A DNA stretch of 64,000 nucleotides from an uncultured Bacteroidales bacterium. GTDB lineage: Bacteria > Bacteroidota > Bacteroidia > Bacteroidales > Muribaculaceae. Below the pieces are notes generated by a model, which saw only the letters and a program-made list of their open reading frames with translations, had not been told where the DNA came from and searched no databases. The DNA is taken from NCBI GenBank assembly GCA_905210435.1, contig CAJLWO010000001.1, forward strand, positions 90,253 through 154,252. Reading direction: 5' to 3'. Below are positions 41,901-49,250 of the stretch, piece by piece. A program made the position numbers and the translations under genes. Position 1 is the stretch's first letter; every line of letters starts with the position of its first letter.

Positions 41901-43024
41901 CCGACAACAGTATGATGACACTCCGCATGCTCAACGACGGCGACGTGATAGCACCGGAATATCAGGAAAAAATATTTGACGCGTTCTACCAGATGGAAAA
42001 GAACGCCAACGCCGATTCCTCTACCGGCATAGGACTCAACCTGGCCCGCTCGCTTGCCGAACTGATGGGCGGAACCCTCACATACAGCATAGTCGACGGC
42101 CTCAACTGCTTCACGCTGAAACTCAATCTCTCCACCGGCGAAGATGTTCAGGTGACCGACTGCAGCGAGATTGCCGAAAACGCGGAAGTTACACATAACT
42201 CACTGACTTACAGCAAACAGCAAATAGGGAGGGATCACTCTCAGGTAATATTGCTCGTCGAGGACAACAGCGAGGTGCTGCAGTTCATCGCCGAAAAACT
42301 CGGCGCATACTACAAAGTGCTCACGGCCGCCAACGGAGTGGAGGCCCTTGAAATAGTCACCAATCCCGACACTCCGGTCGACATGGTGATCACCGACCTC
42401 ATGATGCCGCAGATGGACGGCATGGAGCTGACCCGCAACATCCGCGGCATAATCGAGGTAAGCCACCTCCCGATAATCATCCTCACCGCCAAAAACGACC
42501 TCAACTCCAAAGTATCGGGACTTTCGGAGGGTGCCGACGCATATATCGAGAAACCGTTCTCGATGAAATACCTGCTCGCGCAGATAAAGGCCATCTTCGA
42601 CAAGCGCCGCCGCGACCGCCAGAACTATTCCCGAAATCCGTTCATGACCACCATCACCAACGCGGGCATGAGTTCGGCCGACAAAAACCTGCTCGACAAA
42701 ATCACACGCAGCATCGAAGAAAATCTCACCGACCCCAATTTCGGTGTGGAGATGCTCGCCGACCAGGTCAACCTGTCGCGCTCGTCGCTCCACCGCAAGC
42801 TCAAGGACCTCATCGGCACGTCGCCCACCGACTTCGTACGCCTGATACGCCTGAAGAAAGCGGCCGACCTCATCACCGAAGGCTCATACCGCATCGGCGA
42901 GGTATGCTACATCGTAGGAATAAACTCGCCTTCATATTTCATAAAAATATTCCAGAAACAGTTCGGCATGACGCCAAAAGAATTTGAAAAGCGTCAGCGC
43001 GAACAAAAAAAACCTAACGAATGA
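38993..43024 (+). CDS. Hybrid two-component system sensor kinase/response regulator (HTCS)
   Basis: Single-chain inner-membrane sensor and transcription factor, 1343 residues, that senses oligosaccharide in the periplasm and activates PUL genes. Signal peptide, then two seven-bladed-type propellers of Reg_prop repeats (about 25-670; e.g. MWFGTRNKLNRYDGRNIRVF), a Y_Y_Y domain (about 685-775) and a membrane helix about 785-803. The HisKA domain has His838 in KIAHEIRTPVTL. HATPase boxes follow (KIVNNLLSNAARYC, STGIGLNLARSL). The receiver has Asp1135 in MVITDLMMPQMDG. The C-terminal AraC-type HTH spans about 1240-1338. It is intact, and its stop overlaps the next gene by 4 nt. It lies between two glycan gene sets it could both control. 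Confidence 0.96.
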   Translation: MKKYLLTILLCLSVLPLAAQAPSHHFYFRNINKENGLSQTDIKAIAQTPDGFMWFGTRNKLNRYDGRNIRVFDCHDRDKNIRNNNISALHTKEDNTLYVGTDIGVFILNPRFERFTYIDKAADDGVKMTNWVSDIKADNEGNTWIVLPNQGVFRLAPDGSIRHYIFGSADEPDNGSAESICIDKSDKIWIGTNGNGIYRYDSNTDSFEQYLGDSDGNTLKGDNIYCMADIDNDIVIGSHTGKLRRFNKRRNSVTDFDTPQIHNKIIRDVKVFDDKIWVGTQVGVFIIDSGSGAVDHIAYDPMNSATLSDNQIGKIFRDREKGIWIGTNLGGINYISPFHSNFLRYVPLSGNSIASKRVRDIAESPDGLIWLATEDAGVSIFDPSTGLFDNNSLTGGRLQLHDNKTLTLLGRDNEMWVGYFKNGVDIIDYATRRVRHYSAADLGINEESIYALCEDSDDNVWLGNGWSIYNTSGNTMPMTLIPEFGLNYNFDIMEDSNRDIWVITMGNGVYRYTPSTKEIHHYTHDENDPTTLSSNSVSNVIETSRGQLWFSTDRGGICTFNPKDGTFTTYSLQQGLPDDTAYKMLEDKNGCLWFGTNNGLVRFNPADGTNTVYNTGNGLPANQFSYKGALKASDGRFYFGCSEGLVSFDPCNIRTNDVPPPVYITGLTVNNEEISPNTPGSPLKESVTGTGHITLDNTQNIIAFEFAALSYIDAASNMYAYRMDNVNSDWVYTTNNRSMTYANLPPGEYTFHVKGANADGVWSDGEQTLSITILPPWYLSNLAIAMYIILGVALLFLIFMLWRRRMRHKAADKERQFNDEKEKEIYRSKLDLYVKIAHEIRTPVTLINGPLESLLDMNICDPEISRSLMTMQRSTNELMSITNQLLDFRKIDKNRMELSLGRVEITSVLKEKISEFEPLLRHRDITVDATLPQEGCCVNGDRNGIIKIVNNLLSNAARYCQRHISVDLRSDNSMMTLRMLNDGDVIAPEYQEKIFDAFYQMEKNANADSSTGIGLNLARSLAELMGGTLTYSIVDGLNCFTLKLNLSTGEDVQVTDCSEIAENAEVTHNSLTYSKQQIGRDHSQVILLVEDNSEVLQFIAEKLGAYYKVLTAANGVEALEIVTNPDTPVDMVITDLMMPQMDGMELTRNIRGIIEVSHLPIIILTAKNDLNSKVSGLSEGADAYIEKPFSMKYLLAQIKAIFDKRRRDRQNYSRNPFMTTITNAGMSSADKNLLDKITRSIEENLTDPNFGVEMLADQVNLSRSSLHRKLKDLIGTSPTDFVRLIRLKKAADLITEGSYRIGEVCYIVGINSPSYFIKIFQKQFGMTPKEFEKRQREQKKPNE

Positions 43025-44049
43025 ACCGACTGACATTAACACTTTCTTCTCTTCTCGTCGCCGCCGCAGGCGCAAGCGCACAGGGCAACGCACCCGCCAA
43101 CGGCGACGTATGGCTCGACACATCCTGCAACCCTATCAACGCCCATGGCGGAGGCATCCTCAAGCATGGCGACACATACTACTGGTACGGTGAATACAAA
43201 GGTGAACAGACCTACCGCTCCCCCAATGTAGGGTGGGAATGCTACCGCACCGACTTCACCGGCGTGTCGTGCTATTCATCCACCGACCTCGTGAACTGGA
43301 AATTCGAGGGTATAGTGCTCTCGCCCGACACCGTCAATCCCGACTCCGACATTCACCCCACCATGGTGGTGGAGCGGCCTAAGGTTATCTACAACGACAA
43401 TACCGGCAAGTTCGTCATGTGGATGCATGTCGACAGCTACAACTACTGGCAGGCCACGGCCGGCGTGGCCGTGAGCGACTCCCCCACGGGTCCGTTCACC
43501 TTTATCGAAGCGGTGCGTCCCAACGGCACCGAGAGCCGCGACATGGCGTTATATAAAGACGACGACGGACGTGCCTACCTCATCTACTCCTCCGAAGGCA
43601 ACGCGACGCTCTACATAAGCCGCCTCACCGACGACTACCTCAAGCACACCGGCGTGTTCACACGCAACTTCGCCGGCGAATCGCGCGAGGCGCCCGCGAT
43701 ATTCAAGCACGACGGGCATTACTACATCATCACGTCGGGATGCTCCGGATGGTCGCCTAACGAAGCCGCCTACGCCGTGGCCGACAACGTGATGGGTCCG
43801 TACAAACTGCTTCCCAACCCCTGCACAGGCATTGACGCCGACAAGACATTCCACTGCCAGAGCACATTCGCCCTCCCCCTCGGCGACGGCTCTTTCCTGG
43901 CGATGTTCGACCGCTGGAAGAAAGACGACCTCGTCGACTCGCGCTATGTGTGGCTCCCCATACACATCGACGACAACGGGCTTACGATACCCTGGGTCAA
44001 CCGATGGGCCGACACTACCGACATAGAGATGCTCCTCGTGGAGAAATAG
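43021..44049 (+). CDS. Glycoside hydrolase family 43 enzyme, exo-beta-1,3-galactanase-like
   Basis: Secreted five-bladed propeller enzyme, 342 residues with signal peptide (cleaved near ASA-QG). NPINAHGGGILKHGDTYYWY is typical of the GH43 branch that includes galactan 1,3-beta-galactosidases (subfamily 24 and near relatives). That branch is known to lack the usual N-terminal Asp base, consistent with what I see here. VERPKVIYND and RDMALYKDDDGRAYLIYSSE carry the central acids, and ESREAPAIFKHDGHYYIITS carries the likely acid Glu. The ATG overlaps the HTCS stop (ATGA), an unusually tight link between regulator and enzyme. Subfamily needs alignment. Confidence 0.8.
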   Translation: MNRLTLTLSSLLVAAAGASAQGNAPANGDVWLDTSCNPINAHGGGILKHGDTYYWYGEYKGEQTYRSPNVGWECYRTDFTGVSCYSSTDLVNWKFEGIVLSPDTVNPDSDIHPTMVVERPKVIYNDNTGKFVMWMHVDSYNYWQATAGVAVSDSPTGPFTFIEAVRPNGTESRDMALYKDDDGRAYLIYSSEGNATLYISRLTDDYLKHTGVFTRNFAGESREAPAIFKHDGHYYIITSGCSGWSPNEAAYAVADNVMGPYKLLPNPCTGIDADKTFHCQSTFALPLGDGSFLAMFDRWKKDDLVDSRYVWLPIHIDDNGLTIPWVNRWADTTDIEMLLVEK

Positions 44050-44084
44050 ACACCATTCTTAATAATGAACCAAATCTGACACCG

Positions 44085-46055
44085 ATGAAATACAGTGCAA
44101 TAACCACCGCATTCATGCTCGCTGCAATGACGGCAGCGGCACAGTCGCCGGCCGACAACGTGAAATTCACCAAGGTCGCGTCGCCGGTCACATCGTCGTC
44201 GACCTCGGGCAATCCGCAGTACCAGTTCTACCACGCCCAGTACACCGGCGCGGCATGGGGCGACGTCAACAACGACGGCTACCCCGACCTGTTCTACAGC
44301 GACCGCAACACTCATATCAACAACTCCACCGTGCAGGTCAACCTGTATTACAACAACGGCGACGGCACGTTCCGCCGCGGAGGCAAAGGACGGTTGAAAG
44401 GCACTGCATTCTCCTCGCCGGTGTGGATTGACTATGACAACGACGGGCGCCTCGACCTCCTTGTAGCGGGTCTCGACGACTACGGCTACCGCTGGCGCGA
44501 TGCCGATACCGACCTGTCGGCCATCGGTGTGCACCTCTACCACAACGACACGACAGGAAGCACCGGTGCTGTCACTTTCACCGAGGTCAGCGGCCACGGA
44601 CTGCGCGCGCTCTTCAACGGCAACCACGGCGGCAAGGCCCACAACTGGATTGCCGTGGGCGACTACGACAACGACGGCTATCCCGATGTGGCAATGGCCG
44701 GATTTGACGAAGCCGCACGCTACGAGTCGGCCGACCCTATTGAGGCCTGCCGCGTGGTATACCTCTACCGCAACAACGGCGACGGTACCTTCGAACTGCA
44801 ACAGACACCGCTCGAGGGCAATGCTCCATTCCACGGGCTTACCGACGGTTCGGTTGTGCTCGAGGATATTGACGGCGACGGCTACCTCGACCTGCTCACC
44901 ACGGGCTACGGAGCATCGCGCACATCGGAAATCCATCTCTACTGGAACAACGGTGACGGCACGTTCACCGAGCACGCCGACCGTTTCCACCCGGTGACCA
45001 ACGCATCGTCGACCGTGGCCGACCTCAATGCCGACGGCCTCCCCGACCTGATTTTCGCCGGCCACTACCTCAACACCAACACCAAGAATTTCTATATATG
45101 CAGGAATCTCGGCGACCGCAGGTTCGAGATGATGCCGCTCGACCAATTCGAGGGTAGCGACGGCACACAGATTGCCGTGGGCGACGTCAACAACGACGGC
45201 CTCGCCGACATACTCGCCGGCGGCCATTTCCGCAGCAACGAGCACACCACCGTCATCTACATCAACAAGGGTGATTTTCAGTTTGACACCTACGGCGCAC
45301 ATTACGACGACCCGTTCAACAAGAAAGGGCACTTCAGCCGCATCACCCACGGCGCCCACCACCTTGTCGACGCCGACCGCGACGGTCACCTCGACGCATG
45401 GTTCTCCGGCTGGATAAACGGCGACTGCGGCAAAGGCTGCAGCACCGAGCTATGGCGCAATGCCGGAGCCGACAAAGGACAGGCCGCCAATACCGCTCCC
45501 GAAGCTCCAGCAGCGCTCCGCGCGGTATGCAGCGACGGCAACGTGACCTTCACATGGACAGCGCCCGCCGACGACACCACTCCCGCCGAAGCCCTCCGCT
45601 ACAACCTCTTCCTGCGCGACACAGCCACAGGAAAGACACTTTCCGTACTCCCCGCCGACCTCACCACAGGCTATATCCGCGTGGCCGACACCCACGGAGC
45701 CATACGCCGCTGCAAATACACCATGCAGGTACCTGCCGACGGCTCATACCAATGGGGCGTGCAGGCTATCGACGCATCCAATCAGGGTGGAGCATTCGCC
45801 ACATCGACCGTCGACATCGCGGGCATCGGCACCATCACAGCCGACGAGGCGGTAGTGACCGTCGAAGGGGGCGAGGGTCATATACGCATCGCGGCACCCG
45901 ACGGAGCGGCTGCCTCCATATACACCACATCGGGAGTCATGACATCGCACGTCACCGTCATGCAGCCCGTGTCACTCAACATGGAGCCCGGCATATACAT
46001 CGTCAAGGTAGATACCGCATCGGGCACCTCAACCCACAAGGTCGTAGTACGATAA
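44085..46055 (+). CDS. Secreted FG-GAP/VCBS-repeat protein with fibronectin-like and sorting-tail domains
   Basis: A 656-residue exported protein. I use ATG 44085 (MKYSAITTAFMLAAMTAAAQ). At least seven FG-GAP/VCBS units carry calcium-type loops: DVNNDGYPDLFYSD, DYDNDGRLDLLVAG, DYDNDGYPDVAMAG, DIDGDGYLDLLTTG, DLNADGLPDLIFAG, DVNNDGLADILAGG, DADRDGHLDAWFSG. They likely form an integrin-alpha-like propeller (about 25-465), followed by a fibronectin-III-like domain and a C-terminal tail ending GIYIVKVDTASGTSTHKVVVR, similar to type IX sorting domains. There is no catalytic motif. It is homologous to the C-terminal half of the GH2 fusion at 55869. Probable role: glycan or protein binding outside the cell. 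Confidence 0.85.
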   Translation: MKYSAITTAFMLAAMTAAAQSPADNVKFTKVASPVTSSSTSGNPQYQFYHAQYTGAAWGDVNNDGYPDLFYSDRNTHINNSTVQVNLYYNNGDGTFRRGGKGRLKGTAFSSPVWIDYDNDGRLDLLVAGLDDYGYRWRDADTDLSAIGVHLYHNDTTGSTGAVTFTEVSGHGLRALFNGNHGGKAHNWIAVGDYDNDGYPDVAMAGFDEAARYESADPIEACRVVYLYRNNGDGTFELQQTPLEGNAPFHGLTDGSVVLEDIDGDGYLDLLTTGYGASRTSEIHLYWNNGDGTFTEHADRFHPVTNASSTVADLNADGLPDLIFAGHYLNTNTKNFYICRNLGDRRFEMMPLDQFEGSDGTQIAVGDVNNDGLADILAGGHFRSNEHTTVIYINKGDFQFDTYGAHYDDPFNKKGHFSRITHGAHHLVDADRDGHLDAWFSGWINGDCGKGCSTELWRNAGADKGQAANTAPEAPAALRAVCSDGNVTFTWTAPADDTTPAEALRYNLFLRDTATGKTLSVLPADLTTGYIRVADTHGAIRRCKYTMQVPADGSYQWGVQAIDASNQGGAFATSTVDIAGIGTITADEAVVTVEGGEGHIRIAAPDGAAASIYTTSGVMTSHVTVMQPVSLNMEPGIYIVKVDTASGTSTHKVVVR

Positions 46056-46061
46056 GGTGAT

Positions 46062-46156
46062 GTAGGGCGGGGGCGTCCCGCCCCCGTAATATTCCTCCAC
46101 CACTTCCAATAAATTCCGACAAAAATTACCACGGGGGCGAGACGCCCCCGCCCCTA
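46062..46156. repeat. GC-rich paired dyad, copy B4
   Basis: GTAGGGCGGGGGCGTCCCG begins it. The first hairpin CGGGGGCGTCCCGCCCCCG faces CGGGGGCGAGACGCCCCCG near 46133-46151, with an AT-rich link. It lies 6 bp past the FG-GAP gene stop and 28 bp before the next GH2 start. Confidence 0.75.
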
Positions 46157-46184
46157 TAGTCTACCTCAATTCCCAAACCATTTC

Positions 46185-49094
46185 ATGAAACGCATTGCTT
46201 CAATCATATTGTCGGCCGCGGCACTGCTGCCGCTGTCGGCTCGCGAATCAATCAATATCGGCAATACGCCGTGGCGCTTCACCAAAATAGTCGACGGCGC
46301 TGAAAACCTGCTCAAATACGGCACCGTGACTGTCGACGGCAAAGTAAACTTCGACATCAACGATAACAAGCGCGAGACGACATCGACCGCGGGCAAATCG
46401 ACCCTCATCAGCGCCGACCTGCTCGGCACGCACGAAATCGACCGGCTCGTGCTGACATTCGCCGGCGACAGCATATACGGCGGCGACGTGACATGCACGT
46501 TCTACGACGACAAGCGCAACGTGACCGGGACGAAGACCGTCAGCCTGGCCGACATATTCACCACCGTCAAGGAGAACGATATTGCCGAAATCGGAAATAC
46601 TGTCGGATTCCTGCAACGTACCGTCGGCACGGCATTCGACATTCCGGTCAACGCAGCGATACGCTATGCCGACGTCAGCGTGGAGCGGCTTACCGACAAA
46701 GAGGGCAACGAAGTGTCGGGCGCCCTGACCGAATTCGGTCTTATCCCGCCAGCCAACACGGTGTCAGACACCGTGCTCAGCGCACCCGGCTACGATGACA
46801 GTCAGTGGGAGAAAGTCGGCATACCGCACTGCTTCAACGAGTTTGACACCTTCCTCAACGCATCGACCGGCGAACGCTGCTGGCGCGGCGAGGTATGGTA
46901 TCGCAAATCGCTCGACATACCCAAATCATACAAAGGGAAGAGGGTGACGCTGATGTTCTACGGCGTCAACATTGGCATGACCGTATATGTCAACGGCTCG
47001 CCGGTCAAAGGCAACAGCGCCGTCGCGCAGCCCGCGGCGGTGACCCACGTGGGCAGCTCCATACCTTTCGAGGTCGACATCACGCCCTATCTCGAATACG
47101 GCAGGGAGAACACCGTGGCCGTGCGCGTGTCAAACTCACGCGACACATTCTTCACTTACCCCGGATTTGCCGAAAACGAAGGTTTCGGCCAGGCGATGGG
47201 CGGTATCGTGGGCAAGGTGGTGATGGATGTCACCGACCCTGTATACATACCGAGCAACTGCTACTCCCCCCATAATCAGTGGGGCACATATTTCGGCACA
47301 CTGTCGGCCGACGACAACGAGGCCGTGGTAAGGATGCTTACCAATGTAACCAACTCCAAAGAGAAACCCGTGAGAGCCGAACTCATCACAAAAGTCATCG
47401 ATGCCGACGGCCGCTGCGTGCTCAGCCGCTCCGACCGCCGCATCATCGGCCCGCACGCCACCGCCACATTCGACCATACCGATACCATCGCCGACCCGAC
47501 ATTGTGGTATCCTGTAGGGCTGTCGGGCACCCCATACCTCTACGATGTCGTCTATGAGGTGAAAGCCGACGGCAAGACCACCGACACGCGCCGCGAGCGC
47601 ATGGGTCTGCGCACCATCACCTGGGACAAGGATCACTGCTATGTCAACGGCGAGCTGTGCATACTCCGCGGCTTCGGCAACCGCAACCTCTATCCCGGAC
47701 TCGGCGCCGGTCTTCCGGAGGAGTTCCAGTGGCAGGACATAGCCCGCATTGCGGCCTGCGGCGGCAACACACTGCGCGTAGGTCACCAGGCACCGTTTCC
47801 CGACGCTTTCCGCGCCTGCGACGAATACGGAGTGCTCCTCATAGTCAACTCGGGCGACAACGAATGGGCGCTCAAAAACGAGCCGGCGCTTACCTACAAG
47901 CGCGAATACGACCGCGACCTCATCATCGCCTACCGCAACCACCCGTGCGTGGCCGTGTGGGAATCGAACAACGGACTGCCATGGGACGGCGAACGCTACT
48001 GGCCTGTCTATACCAAACAGGAAGTTGACAAATGGGACTTCATCGCCCCGCGCCTCGTGCTCAACCGCGACGGCTATCCGGAGCACTGGAATGCCGCCGA
48101 CCCGCTCGTAATCGGCTACACCAACCGCTACGAGAAGCATCCCGACTACCCGTCGCTCAACGCCGAAGTGTACGGCACGAACTGGAGCGGCAATCCGAGC
48201 TGGTGCATAGCGCGTTTCGACTACGACAACGAGAAGCCGTTCTCGCAATATTACGTACAGAACTATCTCGACGACGTCAACAACCGCGCATGCGGGTGGA
48301 TCGACTGGATGCTCGCCGAGACCTACGGCGAGGGCTACACCATATACCTCAACGGCATGCGCGACCAGAAGAGCCTCGGCTCGTGCGCCATGGATGCCAA
48401 CCGCTTCCCCAAACTGAAATACCGCATATATCAGAACGCGCTGTGGGTGCCGTTTGAACAGCGTCCCGGCGTGGCGCTCCAGAGCCACTGGAACTACTCG
48501 GGCGTGCAGGATGTTGACGCATGGAGCAACTGCCCGCAGGTGGAGCTGCGGCTCAACGGCGAGAGCAAAGGCGTCGTGACACCCGACCCCGCCACGCGCC
48601 GCTGCACGTGGAGCGGCATCGAATGGGAGCCGGGCGAACTGACGGCTGTCGGTCTCGACGCCGAGGGGCGCGAGGTATGCCGCGAGAGCGTACGTTCAGC
48701 CGGCGAGCCATACGCCATAAAGGTAGAGCGCTACACGGCGCCGAGTCTGCCCGACGGCTCCGGATTTCCGCTGCTCGCCAACGGCTCCGACGCCTTCATA
48801 ATCACCGCCACGGTGGTCGACCGCGACGGCAACTGGTGTCCGCGTGCCGACAACATGCTGACATTCACCGTCGACGGCGAAGCATCCTACAAGGGTTCCT
48901 ACAACTTCTACGTCACCCCCGGCAAGGACCTGAGCTACCACTCGCCGGGCGACACGGAGCTTCAGGCCGAAGGCGGACTGATGCGCATAGTGGCGCGCAC
49001 CACATTCACTCCCGGCGACATCCGTGTCACCGTCACCTCCCCCGGTCTGCAGCCCGGAAGCTGCACCTTACGGTCGACGGCAGTAAAAAAATGA
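46185..49094 (+). CDS. Divergent GH2-like glycoside hydrolase with noncanonical active site
   Basis: A 969-residue secreted protein (MKRIASIILSAAALLPLSA). About 180 N-terminal residues form an extra domain, then a GH2 sugar-binding domain (about 200-340, ERCWRGEVWYRKSLDIPKS), Ig-like domain, TIM barrel (about 480-740) and C-terminal Ig-like domains (VELRLNGESKGVV; DRDGNWCPRADNMLTFTVDG). At the usual acid/base site NHPSxxxWSxGNE, this protein reads NHPCVAVWESNNG, with Glu593 two residues earlier and Asn at the expected Glu. The nucleophile candidate is Glu661 in LNAEVYGTNW. It may use a shifted acid or be a different GH2 subgroup. Activity cannot be predicted. Confidence 0.8.
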   Translation: MKRIASIILSAAALLPLSARESINIGNTPWRFTKIVDGAENLLKYGTVTVDGKVNFDINDNKRETTSTAGKSTLISADLLGTHEIDRLVLTFAGDSIYGGDVTCTFYDDKRNVTGTKTVSLADIFTTVKENDIAEIGNTVGFLQRTVGTAFDIPVNAAIRYADVSVERLTDKEGNEVSGALTEFGLIPPANTVSDTVLSAPGYDDSQWEKVGIPHCFNEFDTFLNASTGERCWRGEVWYRKSLDIPKSYKGKRVTLMFYGVNIGMTVYVNGSPVKGNSAVAQPAAVTHVGSSIPFEVDITPYLEYGRENTVAVRVSNSRDTFFTYPGFAENEGFGQAMGGIVGKVVMDVTDPVYIPSNCYSPHNQWGTYFGTLSADDNEAVVRMLTNVTNSKEKPVRAELITKVIDADGRCVLSRSDRRIIGPHATATFDHTDTIADPTLWYPVGLSGTPYLYDVVYEVKADGKTTDTRRERMGLRTITWDKDHCYVNGELCILRGFGNRNLYPGLGAGLPEEFQWQDIARIAACGGNTLRVGHQAPFPDAFRACDEYGVLLIVNSGDNEWALKNEPALTYKREYDRDLIIAYRNHPCVAVWESNNGLPWDGERYWPVYTKQEVDKWDFIAPRLVLNRDGYPEHWNAADPLVIGYTNRYEKHPDYPSLNAEVYGTNWSGNPSWCIARFDYDNEKPFSQYYVQNYLDDVNNRACGWIDWMLAETYGEGYTIYLNGMRDQKSLGSCAMDANRFPKLKYRIYQNALWVPFEQRPGVALQSHWNYSGVQDVDAWSNCPQVELRLNGESKGVVTPDPATRRCTWSGIEWEPGELTAVGLDAEGREVCRESVRSAGEPYAIKVERYTAPSLPDGSGFPLLANGSDAFIITATVVDRDGNWCPRADNMLTFTVDGEASYKGSYNFYVTPGKDLSYHSPGDTELQAEGGLMRIVARTTFTPGDIRVTVTSPGLQPGSCTLRSTAVKK

Positions 49095-49127
49095 CGTATC
49101 GTCGCATTTGAGCCGATAATTATATTT

Positions 49128-49158
49128 TTTGAGCGCTTTGCGCCTCGGTTTAACTTTG
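49128..49158 (+). promoter_or_regulatory. Promoter of the CBM-like protein gene
   Basis: TTTG at 49128-49131, 19 bp and TAACTTTG at 49151-49158 match the consensus well. The ATG at 49251 lies 92 bp downstream, so this gene has its own transcript besides any readthrough from the GH2 gene. Confidence 0.65.
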
Positions 49159-49250
49159 CGATACTATATTTTTGCATTGTTGCATCGCGCCTTAATATCG
49201 GCCATGCACCTTAATATCAACCATGTGAACGTTAACCAATCTATTTTAAT

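Noticed and set aside
46185..49094. Pseudogene call for the divergent GH2 because of the missing acid/base Glu
   Set aside because: The frame is intact over 969 codons with conserved domains; a divergent subgroup is more likely.
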